From Thalassospira sp. ER-Se-21-Dark (GTDB lineage: Bacteria > Pseudomonadota > Alphaproteobacteria > Rhodospirillales > Thalassospiraceae), in the NCBI RefSeq assembly GCF_017922435.1, contig NZ_VDEZ01000003.1, forward strand, positions 124,001-188,000: DNA of 64,000 nucleotides, written 5' to 3'. This document shows, piece by piece, positions 52,601 through 59,523 of this stretch. A program made the translations under genes and the position numbers. The notes under the pieces were generated by a model that saw only the letters and a program-made list of their open reading frames with translations, was not told the DNA's origin and did not search any database. Within the stretch, counting starts at the first letter, position 1, and the number at the start of each line of letters is the position of its first letter.

Positions 52601-55600
52601 GGGTGCATCCGCAACACCGTCAACATCCACCGTAATAGAACCGGTCGTAGTTGCGATGTCTTCGCCATCCGCAGAGGTTGCCGTCACGCCAAGGTCAAAC
52701 GATCCGCTGAAATCCTCAGGCGGAGTGATCGTCAGGCCTTCAAGTTGCTCGGAGCTCAGCGTCCACGTGCCGTCACCATTATCGTTGCCAGCAGACAGTG
52801 AAGCACCATCCGGAACGCCAGAGATCGTTACCGTGAGTGTTTCTGAGCTATCAGAAAGTCCGGCATCGATGCCTAGTGCAATGGCATTGTCTTCGTTGCC
52901 AGCAGCATTGCTGACGTCCAGTGTCGGCGCATCTGCAACACCCGCGACATCCACCGTGATCGAACCAGTCGTCGTCGCAACATCCGCCCCATCTGCCGAG
53001 GTCGCCGTTACGCCAAGGTCAAACGAACCACTGAAGTTCTCAGGCGGTGTGATCGTCAAACCTGCAAGCTGCTCGGAGCTCAGCGTCCAGCTGCCATCAC
53101 CGTTATCCGTACCAGCCGACATGGCAGCGCCTTGCGGAACGCCACTGATTGTCACGGCCAGTGTTTCACTTGAATCCGTAAGGCCAGCATCAATATCGAG
53201 TGCGATCGCACTATCTTCAGAACCGCTTGCATTTGCGACATCAAGTGTCGGCGCATCTGCGACACCAGCAACATCAACCGTGATCGAACCGGTCGCTGTC
53301 GCAACATCGGAGCCATCAGCCGACGTCGCGGACACACCAAGATCGAATGATCCACTGAAGTCTTCTGGTGGCGTGATGGTCAAACCTGAAAGCTGATCAG
53401 AACTCAACGACCATGTGCCATCACCGTTGTCGGTACCTGCCGACAAGGTTGCACCGCCCGGAACGCCTGAGATCGTGACCGTGAGAGTTTCTGAGCTATC
53501 GGTAAGCCCAGCATCGATGTCCAGTGCAATTGAATTGTCTTCGTTGCCTGTAGCATCAGAGAGATCCAGCGTCGGCGCATCTGCAACGCCGGCGACATCA
53601 ACGGTGATTGAGCTGGTCGTTGTCGCAACATCCGATCCATCTGCCGAAGTCGCCGTCACACCAAGATCGAACGAGCCGCTGAAATCATCGGGCGGTGTGA
53701 TTGTGAGACCTGCCAGCTGATCCGAATTCAACGTCCAAGTCCCGTCACCGTTGTCGGCACCAGCCGACAAGGTCGCGCCGTCCGGAACTCCGGAGATGGT
53801 AACTGTCAGAGTCTCGTTGGCATCCGTCAGCCCGGCATTGATGTCCAGTGCAATTGCATTATCTTCGTTGCCGGAAGCATCAGACGAACCCAGCGTCGGT
53901 GCATCTGCAACGCCCGCAACATCAACGGAGATCGAACTTGTCGTCGTTGCGACATCTTCGCCATCAGTCGACGTTGCCGTCACGCCAAGGACAAACGAGC
54001 CGCTAAAGTCCTCAGGCGGTGTGATTGTGAGACCTGCCAGCTGAGCAGAATTCAACGACCAAGTGCCGTCACCATTATCAGTGCCGGCCGACAAGGCAGC
54101 ACCTTCTGGAACACCCGAGATCGTAATTGTCAGGGTTTCACTGGAATCCGTAAGGCCAGCATCGATATCAAGCGCAATCGCAGAATCTTCGTTGCCAGCA
54201 GCATTGCTGACGTCCAGCGTTGGTGCATCCGCAACGCCCGCAACATCAACGGTGATTGCGCCGGTCTGTGTCGCAACGTCTTCGTCATCTGCCGAAGTTG
54301 CCGTCACACCAAGATCGAACGATCCGCTGAAGTCCTCAGGCGGCGTGATGGTCAGACCTGAAAGCTGATCAGAACTCAAAGTCCATGTGCCGTCGCCATT
54401 ATCGGCACCTGCCGACAAGGTTGCACCATCCGGAACGCCCGAGATCGTGACCGTTAGAGTTTCTGAGCTATCAGTAAGCCCGGCATCGATATTAAGCGCA
54501 ATCGCGCCATCTTCGTTGCCGGATGCATCGCTGATATCCAGCGTCGGTGTATCGGCGACGCCTTCGACGTCAACAGTGAGGTTTTGCATCACAACGGCGG
54601 TATCATCGCCATCGGTGGTCGACACCAGAACCGAAAGATCGATTTCGCCGCTGAAGTCTTCCGCAGGCGTGAGGGTCAGGCCTTCGAGTTGATCCGCACT
54701 CAGCGTCCAGGTGCCATCCCCATTATCCGTCCCGGCAGACAGCGTCGCACCATTCGGAACACCTTCAATGGTGATCGCGAGGTTTTCACTGCCATCCAGA
54801 AGTTCGGTATCGATATCAAGCGCGATCGCGCTGTCTTCAGCGCCACTGGCATCGGAAACATCAAGCGTTGCGCCGTCCGCGACACCGGTGACGTCGACGG
54901 TGAAGCTGGCATTTGTTGTCGCAACACTGCCATTGGCTTCGCGACTGGTTGCCGATATGTCGAGATCAATCGATCCGCTGAAATTGTCCGGCGGCGTCAG
55001 GGTCAAACCGCTCAGCTGTCCCGGCGTGAGGGTCCAGGTACCATCGCCATTGTCCGTACCAGCCGAAAGAACAGCCCCGTCGGGCAAACCGGAAATCGTG
55101 ATGGTGAGCGTTTCACTGCCGCCATCAAGGTCATTAAGCGATGCTGACAGATCAAGGGCAATGGCACTGTCTTCGGCACCGGTGACATCATCCGCACTCA
55201 GAGACGGCGCATCCGCCACCTTGGGGTCTTCGACCTCGAGCTCGTCCTCGGTATCAAGTTCATCCTCAAGAAGAAGCTCGTCGTCTTCTTCAAGCTCGTC
55301 TTCGGCAACCACGGCTTCTGGCGCTGCTGCCTGTTCAACGGGGGGAATGAAATCGGGCCGAAGACCTTCGTCCGTACCCGGGCCAGGTTCTTCGCGCTCA
55401 CCGCGCAGCGCATTGGTATCATTGGTCGCAAGCGGAATTTCCGGCAAATCAACCGTGCTCGGCTCCGATTGCAGGGACAGGTCATCGGCCCCGTCTGATC
55501 CAAGATTACTTTGGAATGTGTCAGCCCCGGTATCGAGGTTGTTTTCGATCTCGGCCGTTTCATTCAGGGAAATGGTCTGTTGTTCGGTGGCCTCTCTTGC

Positions 55601-55882
55601 CTGCGCACTTTCCTGGCGCTGGGCTGCGGCATTCTGGCGCTGGAACGCTTGCTGTTCTTCGCCTTGCGGATTTCGGATCTGGGTACCGTAATGAACCGAT
55701 CCCAATTCCTGTTCCTGCGGACGCGCGGAACTGTCCTGGTCGTCGTGCAATTCGACCAGTTCGTCACTTTCGCCATCCTGACCAAGCGAACGCTCCAGAT
55801 CCTCTGTCGAGGCCTGGTGGTCAAGATCACTCCGACCATCCTCAGATCGGGAATTTTCAGTATCGCGCGCGTCGTCCGCCAT
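46643..55882 (-). CDS. Giant type I secreted repeat adhesin with C-terminal RTX block
   Basis: 3079 residues, probably secreted and surface-bound for attachment or biofilm. Residues 1-228 are polar and acidic (Gln-rich, then a run of Glu/Asp/Leu around 195-225) with no Sec signal. Residues 229-2600 are 22 Ig/cadherin-like repeats of about 108 residues. Residues 2621-3009 are RTX nonapeptides (GGxGxDxLx). The last 70 residues (TIELHGAGGGNIDSSDWTLVL to FSNVERIEW) are the likely uncleaved C-terminal secretion signal. I see no LapG-type cleavage site (TAAG/PAAG) in the N-terminus, so anchoring may differ from LapA. The gene is last in a locus with its own two ABC proteins and a membrane fusion protein. 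GGAG precedes ATG. Confidence 0.9.
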   Translation of the reverse strand: MADDARDTENSRSEDGRSDLDHQASTEDLERSLGQDGESDELVELHDDQDSSARPQEQELGSVHYGTQIRNPQGEEQQAFQRQNAAAQRQESAQAREATEQQTISLNETAEIENNLDTGADTFQSNLGSDGADDLSLQSEPSTVDLPEIPLATNDTNALRGEREEPGPGTDEGLRPDFIPPVEQAAAPEAVVAEDELEEDDELLLEDELDTEDELEVEDPKVADAPSLSADDVTGAEDSAIALDLSASLNDLDGGSETLTITISGLPDGAVLSAGTDNGDGTWTLTPGQLSGLTLTPPDNFSGSIDLDISATSREANGSVATTNASFTVDVTGVADGATLDVSDASGAEDSAIALDIDTELLDGSENLAITIEGVPNGATLSAGTDNGDGTWTLSADQLEGLTLTPAEDFSGEIDLSVLVSTTDGDDTAVVMQNLTVDVEGVADTPTLDISDASGNEDGAIALNIDAGLTDSSETLTVTISGVPDGATLSAGADNGDGTWTLSSDQLSGLTITPPEDFSGSFDLGVTATSADDEDVATQTGAITVDVAGVADAPTLDVSNAAGNEDSAIALDIDAGLTDSSETLTITISGVPEGAALSAGTDNGDGTWSLNSAQLAGLTITPPEDFSGSFVLGVTATSTDGEDVATTTSSISVDVAGVADAPTLGSSDASGNEDNAIALDINAGLTDANETLTVTISGVPDGATLSAGADNGDGTWTLNSDQLAGLTITPPDDFSGSFDLGVTATSADGSDVATTTSSITVDVAGVADAPTLDLSDATGNEDNSIALDIDAGLTDSSETLTVTISGVPGGATLSAGTDNGDGTWSLSSDQLSGLTITPPEDFSGSFDLGVSATSADGSDVATATGSITVDVAGVADAPTLDVANASGSEDSAIALDIDAGLTDSSETLAVTISGVPQGAAMSAGTDNGDGSWTLSSEQLAGLTITPPENFSGSFDLGVTATSADGADVATTTGSITVDVAGVADAPTLDVSNAAGNEDNAIALGIDAGLSDSSETLTVTISGVPDGASLSAGNDNGDGTWTLSSEQLEGLTITPPEDFSGSFDLGVTATSADGEDIATTTGSITVDVDGVADAPALDVSNASGNEDSAIALDIDAGLTDSSETLTVTISGVPNGGTLSAGTDNGDGTWTLSSQQLAGLTITPPEDFSGSFDLGVTATSADGSDVATTTGSITVDVAGVADAPTLGLSDASGNEDGAIALSIDAGLTDSSETLTVTISGVPNGGTLSAGTDNGDGTWTLSSEQLDGLTITPPEDFSGSFDLGVRATSADGKDVATTTGSITVDVAGVADAPALDVSSASGNEDSAIALDIDAGLTDSSETLTVTISGVPNGGTLSAGTDNGDGTWTLSSEQLADLTITPPEDYSGSFDLGVTATSADGEDVATTTSSITVDVAAVADAPTLDLSDASGAEDSAIALNIDAGLTDANETLTVTISGVPDGATLSAGTNNGDGTWSLEPGQLEGLTITPPEDFSGSFDLGVTATSADGEDVATTTDSITVDVTGVADDPTLDVSDASGNEDSAIALNIDAGLADSSETLTITISGVPEGATLSAGTDNGDGTWTLSGDQLEGLSVTPPSDFSGSFDLEITASTQDGIDIASVTDTVMVDVAGVADVPTLDVANASGSEDSAITLDIDAGLTDSSESLTVTISGVPEGSALSAGTDNGDGTWTLSSEQLDGLTITPPENFSGSFDLGVTATSADGEDVATTTGSITVDVSGVGDAPTLEVSNSAGTEDSAIALNLDAGLTDSSETLTVTISGVPGGAALSAGTDNGDGTWTLNSEQLDGLTITPPENFSGSFDLGVAATSADGEDVSTTTGSITVDVTGVADAPTLDVSNAAGNEDSAIALNLDAGLTDSSETLTVTISGVPDGATLSTGADNGDGTWSLSSEQLAGLTITPPENFSGSFDLGVTATSADGEDVATTVGSITVDVAGVADAPTLDTSDATGNEDNAIALDIDAGLADSSETLTVTISGVPEGAALSAGTDNGDGTWTLSSEQLDGLTITPPENFSGSFDLGVAATSSDGEDVATTTDSITVDVSGVADAPTLDVSNASGNEDSAIALNLDAGLSDSSETLTVTISGVPGGATLSAGTDNGDGTWTLSSDQLSGLTITPPEDFSGSFDLGVTATSADGEDVATTTGSITVDVSGVADAPTLDVSDAAGNEDSAIALNLDAGLADSSETLTVTISGVPEGAVLSAGTDNGDGSWTLNPEQLDGLTVTPAEDFSGSFDLRVTATSADGEDIASVSDTITVDVAGVADAPILDVSDASGSEDSDIALDIEAGLSDASEVLSVTISGMPEGARLSAGTDNGDGTWSLAAADLAGLTLTPAENYSGAFDLEVTVTSTDGADTSTISDTITVDVGGVADTPSLDVSDISGNEDTDIALAIDAGLSDSSETMTITVSGVPDGASLSAGTNNGDGTWTLSAGDLEGLTITPPDDYSGAFDLAVTVTSTDGSDTSSVSDTITVNVAGVADTPTLEVEDASGDEGTAVALDIDAAVTDASETLTVTVSGVPDGASLSAGTNNGDGTWTLTSAQLSGLTISAASDYAGTFELTVSVQSRDGEDTATTTAILEVTFDPVQDDDEVIWDPNDDGVIETGSGNDTVGGNDGDDTISTNAGNDTIWAGNGDDVVYAGDGDDSVTGDGGNDTIYGGGGNDTLHGGEGRNTIDGGTGNDYITGGSDRDTIRSSAGDNIVYASEGQNYIETGAGNDSLYAGSGDDTILGGDGDNYVSAGEGRNDITTGSGDDSILAGSGNDTISAGDGDNYINVGEGKNTIASGIGDDTIMTGSGDDVIDAGDGNNTITAGEGRNTIDTGSGDDSITTGSDKDTISAGDGNDSIDAGSGHNTVWGGGGDDSIHGAWGDDTFYGGDGNDILNADGGDNVFDGGAGDDTLSAGWGEDTFYGGAGNDYLDGGGDDDSLDGGDGNDRLLGGAGDDMLLGGAGNDILLGGEGGDTLIGGIGDDSLYGGGGSDLFIFNMGDGNDHVDGGANGWTTDTIELHGAGGGNIDSSDWTLVLDEGEITKSKGHSFELSTDSSGTIVFSDGSELTFSNVERIEW
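46855..48022 (-). repeat. RTX calcium-binding nonapeptide block with 36-residue super-period
   Basis: About 40 glycine-aspartate nonapeptides. Between 47833 and 47294 they fall into five 36-residue (108-bp) units. The first nonapeptide of each starts GEGRN, SEGQN, GEGRN, GEGKN or GEGRN, with a basic or neutral residue where the calcium-binding Asp or Asn is expected; GSGHN begins a sixth. After that the nonapeptides become regular GGxGxD. Confidence 0.85.
48085..55198 (-). repeat. 22 tandem coding repeats of about 324 bp
   Basis: Each unit encodes a domain of the form VSNASGNEDSAIALDIDAGL / DSSETLTVTISGVPDGA / LSAGTDNGDGTWTLSSEQL / GLTITPPEDFSGSFDLGV / TATSADGEDVATTTGSITVDVAGVADAPTL. Units 3-19 are nearly identical. 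Units 1-2 and 20-22 at the edges have drifted, as expected if the middle is kept alike by unequal crossing-over or conversion. Confidence 0.95.
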
Positions 55883-55930
55883 CTAACCCATTCTCCGTAA
55901 AGTGCAGGACGGGATAGCCCCAACCTATAC

Positions 55931-55969
55931 TTCTATACATTAGTATAGAAACACTGGCACTAACCAGTG
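55931..55969. promoter_or_regulatory. Two tandem dyads in front of the adhesin gene
   Basis: TTCTATAC-ATTA-GTATAGAA (55931-55950, perfect 8+4+8) and CACTGG-CACTAA-CCAGTG (55952-55969, perfect 6+6+6) lie side by side in the 144-base gap between the membrane fusion gene and the adhesin. They could be an operator for a separate adhesin promoter or hairpins in the operon mRNA. Confidence 0.5.
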
Positions 55970-56026
55970 AAATGTACGGCCAGGCAGTAGAAATGAGGAC
56001 CATTTCCAGCGGGACCAGATAATTGC

Positions 56027-57382
56027 TCAGCGTTCGCTAAACGCTTGATCAAGCGAGACATAGACCGGCTTCAACAGATATTGAAGAAGGGTACGCTCCC
56101 CGGTCTGGATGTCGGCCTGAACCGTCATACCGGGAATGATCTTCTGAGCTGAAGCACCTTCGCCGACTGCATCGGCTTCCAGCGCAACCTTGCCCTTATA
56201 ATACGGACGTCCATCCTCATCAACAAAAGTAGAGGCCGAAATCGATACCAATTCACCGTTGATGCCGCCATAGCGGATGAAATCAAACGCACTGACCTTG
56301 ACCGTCACTGGCTGGCCAAGGTGAACATGGCCGATATCCTCGGTCGAAATGCGGGTTTCGGCGATCAAAACATCATCAACCGGCACCAGCTCCATCACCA
56401 CCTGTGCAGGCGCAATCACCCCGCCAATGGTGGTGAATTGCAGGCCTTTGATATAACCCCGCGTGGGCGCAATGATTTCAAGCCGGTCGACGCGATCGCG
56501 CAGTTTGCGCAGGGCTTCGCGGGCCTGAGCGATTTCGCCGCCCAGACGGCCAAGTTCGGTAATGGCCTCTTCGCGTTGCGTTTTTTCAAGCTCGTTCAGG
56601 CGCAAATTTGCCTCGGCGATGGTTTCGCGTGCCCGCGCCTTTTCGGCAATTACACCCGAAAGGTTGCCTTGGGCTTCGTTCAGTTCGCGCTGGATATTAA
56701 GAAACAGCACCTTGGAATTAAGCCCCTGCTCATAGAGCGACCGGCGCATGGTGACTTCCTGGCTCAGCAGATCAACCGATTTGCGAAGGGTTGCTTCCTG
56801 CTCGCTCAGTTGGGCCAGTTCGGCATTGCGTTCCTTGATCTGGACCTCAAGGATTTCGCTTTGGTTGGCATCAAGCTCGGTCTGGATGCGATAAATCTCA
56901 TCCTGATTCTGCGCAAGTTCCGGATATTGCACCATCAGGGTGGTGAAATCCGGTTCGCGGCCCTCGGCCAGGGCGCGGTAGCGTTCGGCTTCAAGCTGCA
57001 AGTTGCCAAGCCGTGTTTCGGTCTGGGACAGTTCCGCCTGCGCCCCGTCGGCCTTGAGACGGATCAGAACCTGCCCTTGCTCCACAAGGTCACCGTCGCG
57101 GACCATAATCTGTTCAATGATGCCGCCTTCAAGATGCTGGATCTTGTTGACCGCACTTGTCGGCATGACCTGCCCGAATGTGATCGCAGTTTCCTTGATT
57201 TCGGTGGTCGCAGACCATGCGATCAAGGCAAGGAAGCCAACCGAAAGCATCACCATCGCAGAACGCACAAAGACGGAAATCCCGCCTTCTTCAAGCAGGA
57301 CCGCATGCGACAAATACCGCGCCATGCGCCGGGATCGCCGGAACCGCTGGATCGCAGTATCCTGAACTGCTGCTTCACTCAT
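56027..57382 (-). CDS. Type I secretion membrane fusion protein (HlyD/LapC family)
   Basis: 451 residues linking the inner-membrane ABC unit to an outer-membrane TolC-type channel. A short cytoplasmic segment and one membrane helix (SAMVMLSVGFLALIAWSATTEI, about 41-62) lead to the lipoyl half (VNKIQHLEGGIIEQIMVRDGDLVEQGQVLIRLKADG near 81-116). A long coiled-coil hairpin follows (about 120-300, LNEAQGNLSGVIAEKARARETIAEANLRLNELEKTQREE), then the beta-barrel domain with IIAPTRGYIKGLQFTTIGGVIAPAQVVMELVPVDDVLIAETRI near 302-344. It overlaps the upstream ABC gene by 4 bases. No TolC gene is in the window. Confidence 0.94.
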   Translation of the reverse strand: MSEAAVQDTAIQRFRRSRRMARYLSHAVLLEEGGISVFVRSAMVMLSVGFLALIAWSATTEIKETAITFGQVMPTSAVNKIQHLEGGIIEQIMVRDGDLVEQGQVLIRLKADGAQAELSQTETRLGNLQLEAERYRALAEGREPDFTTLMVQYPELAQNQDEIYRIQTELDANQSEILEVQIKERNAELAQLSEQEATLRKSVDLLSQEVTMRRSLYEQGLNSKVLFLNIQRELNEAQGNLSGVIAEKARARETIAEANLRLNELEKTQREEAITELGRLGGEIAQAREALRKLRDRVDRLEIIAPTRGYIKGLQFTTIGGVIAPAQVVMELVPVDDVLIAETRISTEDIGHVHLGQPVTVKVSAFDFIRYGGINGELVSISASTFVDEDGRPYYKGKVALEADAVGEGASAQKIIPGMTVQADIQTGERTLLQYLLKPVYVSLDQAFSER

Positions 57383-59523
57383 AGGTAGCCTCCGTCTATC
57401 ACTTGCTGCTTGATCCGTTCAGGCGGCCCGTCGCCGCGCAACTGGCCGCCTTCAAGCACAAGAATGCGGTCCGCCAAATCCAGATGACTTGGTCGATGGG
57501 TAATCAGGAAAATGGTCGAACCGCCACGCAAGCGATTGATCGTGCTTTGGAAGGCACGGTCGGCCCGCTGGTCGAGACCATTGGTGGGTTCATCAAACAA
57601 AATGATCGGCGCTTCGCGCACAAGCGCACGCGCCAGCGCAAGTCGTTGCAGGAAACTGGCCGAGAAGCGCGAAGAATGCTGATCACCAACCCGGGTCTTG
57701 AACCCGTTGGGAAGTGCTTCAACCTCATCAAGGATCCCTGCCGCCATACAGGCCATGCGCAGATCGTCATCGGTTGCGACCGGATTGGCCAAACGCAGGT
57801 TTTGTGCAATCGACCCCCGGAAAAACTCGATATCCTGCGGCACATAGGAGATGGCCTGACGCAGGGTTTGCGGGTCCATCTGACGGATATCCGCACCATC
57901 AATCAAAACAGCCCCCGCCTGCGGCTGATACATCCCGGCAATCAGCTTGATCAGCGATGATTTCCCCGCACCGTTCGCACCAACCACGGCGACCACTTGG
58001 CCCGGTTTGATATCGAAATTGACCCCGACCAATGCCGGATCGGAATCCGCACTGTAACGGAAACTGACCCGTGAAAATGTCACAGCACCGTCAAAGCGAT
58101 GCTGCTCTACCGAACGTGGGACAAGATCCCCTTCGGGCGCAATGGTCATCAGGCGGTTGATCTGGCGCACACTGCCGCGCAACTGCGCCAGCCGCGGCAT
58201 GCCGAGAAACGCCTGATTAATCGGACCAAGAACCCGCCAGGCCAGCATCATCGATGCCACCAGCGCACCGACGCTCATTTGGGCTTCCATCACCCGCTGT
58301 GCACCGAATGCCAGAACGAGCGCACCAGACGTAATCATCAGTACCTGGGCCAATGTATTGATGACGTTATTGACCATCGCCACCCGATAGCCGGAATAGG
58401 CCGTATCAGCAGAAATATCGCGAAAGCGTGCCAACCAGCGTTGCTCGGATGCGGTGTATTTCAGTGCCGACATCTTGCCGACGGTCTCGACCAGGAATTC
58501 CTGACGGTTGGCACCATGACGACCAAGTTCGGAAACACGGCGTGCGACAATCGGAAATGCAACGATGCCGATCAGCACGAAGACACCGATCAATGCAATC
58601 GGGATCAATGCAAGCCAGCCGCCAAGATAGAACATGACAATCAGGAACAGCGGAACAAACGGCATTTCCATGATCACCAGGGCCATCGGCCCGGTGAAAA
58701 ATTCACGCACGCTTTCAAAGTCGCGAATACGCGAAATCTGAACCCCCACCGGCGCACGTTCGGTAAAGGCCGGCGGCAAGGACAACAGCCGTTCAAAAAT
58801 GGCACCACTGACAAGCGTATCAAGGCGCGCACCGAAGTGGCTGACGATCTGACTGCGAAGTGTGCGCAAAACCCAGCTCAGGATCAGGACGATGCCAATC
58901 CCGATAGAAAACTGGATCAACATCGGGATCGACCGTGTGCCGATGACCCGGTCATAGATACCCATAACGAAAATCGGGGTTGCCAGCGCCAGGATGTTCA
59001 AAACAAACGTCATCGCCAGCAACTGATGAAGCAGCCCCGAAAACCGGTCGGCAATCCCCCCAAACCAGCCGCGCTTATCATCTTCCAGATAACGTTCACG
59101 ACGATCCGCCGCCGAGAACTGATAAATCTTGCCCGGAAGGGCCGACAGCCTGATGACCATTTCCCGATCCGTGCCACCGTCAAAGACGCGCACACCATTT
59201 TCTTCGGGCCGAATCACGACAAGGGCCGTTCCCTCGTCCGGGACAAACAGGCACGGCATCAGGCGTTCGTCGATCAGGTCAAGCGTCGCGTCGATTTCGC
59301 GCGACTGATAGTTCAGATGCGCCATGACATTGCGGAAATCGGTCAGATCAAGCGCCTGATCCATATGTGGCAACGCCTCGGCGACCTGACGCGGCAAGCC
59401 GCGCCATCCCAAGGCCTGAAGAAGCGGCCAGACACATGCGTCGAAATCGGACAGCGCATCGGTGCTTTCCAGCCCCATCCGATAGTTCATCGCATAGTCC
59501 ATGTTTTCGAGCTTTTTCATCAT
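57379..59523 (-). CDS. Type I secretion ABC protein with C39-like domain and altered signature motif
   Basis: 714 residues. The first 150 are a degenerate C39-peptidase-like domain (WRGLPRQVAEALPHMDQALDLTDFRNVMAHLNYQSR), with no catalytic Cys, that binds rather than cuts the substrate. Six membrane helices follow (about 165-440) and then an ATPase. Walker A GANGAGKSS is near 510, the Q-loop SYVPQDIEFFRG near 565, Walker B IILFDEPTNGLD near 641 and the His switch LITHRPSHL near 673. The LSGGQ signature is replaced by FSASF (SSRFSASFLQRLALARAL). It overlaps both neighbours by 4 bases. It probably pairs with the next ABC protein. Confidence 0.9.
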   Translation of the reverse strand: MMKKLENMDYAMNYRMGLESTDALSDFDACVWPLLQALGWRGLPRQVAEALPHMDQALDLTDFRNVMAHLNYQSREIDATLDLIDERLMPCLFVPDEGTALVVIRPEENGVRVFDGGTDREMVIRLSALPGKIYQFSAADRRERYLEDDKRGWFGGIADRFSGLLHQLLAMTFVLNILALATPIFVMGIYDRVIGTRSIPMLIQFSIGIGIVLILSWVLRTLRSQIVSHFGARLDTLVSGAIFERLLSLPPAFTERAPVGVQISRIRDFESVREFFTGPMALVIMEMPFVPLFLIVMFYLGGWLALIPIALIGVFVLIGIVAFPIVARRVSELGRHGANRQEFLVETVGKMSALKYTASEQRWLARFRDISADTAYSGYRVAMVNNVINTLAQVLMITSGALVLAFGAQRVMEAQMSVGALVASMMLAWRVLGPINQAFLGMPRLAQLRGSVRQINRLMTIAPEGDLVPRSVEQHRFDGAVTFSRVSFRYSADSDPALVGVNFDIKPGQVVAVVGANGAGKSSLIKLIAGMYQPQAGAVLIDGADIRQMDPQTLRQAISYVPQDIEFFRGSIAQNLRLANPVATDDDLRMACMAAGILDEVEALPNGFKTRVGDQHSSRFSASFLQRLALARALVREAPIILFDEPTNGLDQRADRAFQSTINRLRGGSTIFLITHRPSHLDLADRILVLEGGQLRGDGPPERIKQQVIDGGYL

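Noticed and set aside
48085-55198. Tandem repeats as a CRISPR array or satellite
   Set aside because: The unit is about 324 bp, in frame and without spacers, and encodes one domain each time.
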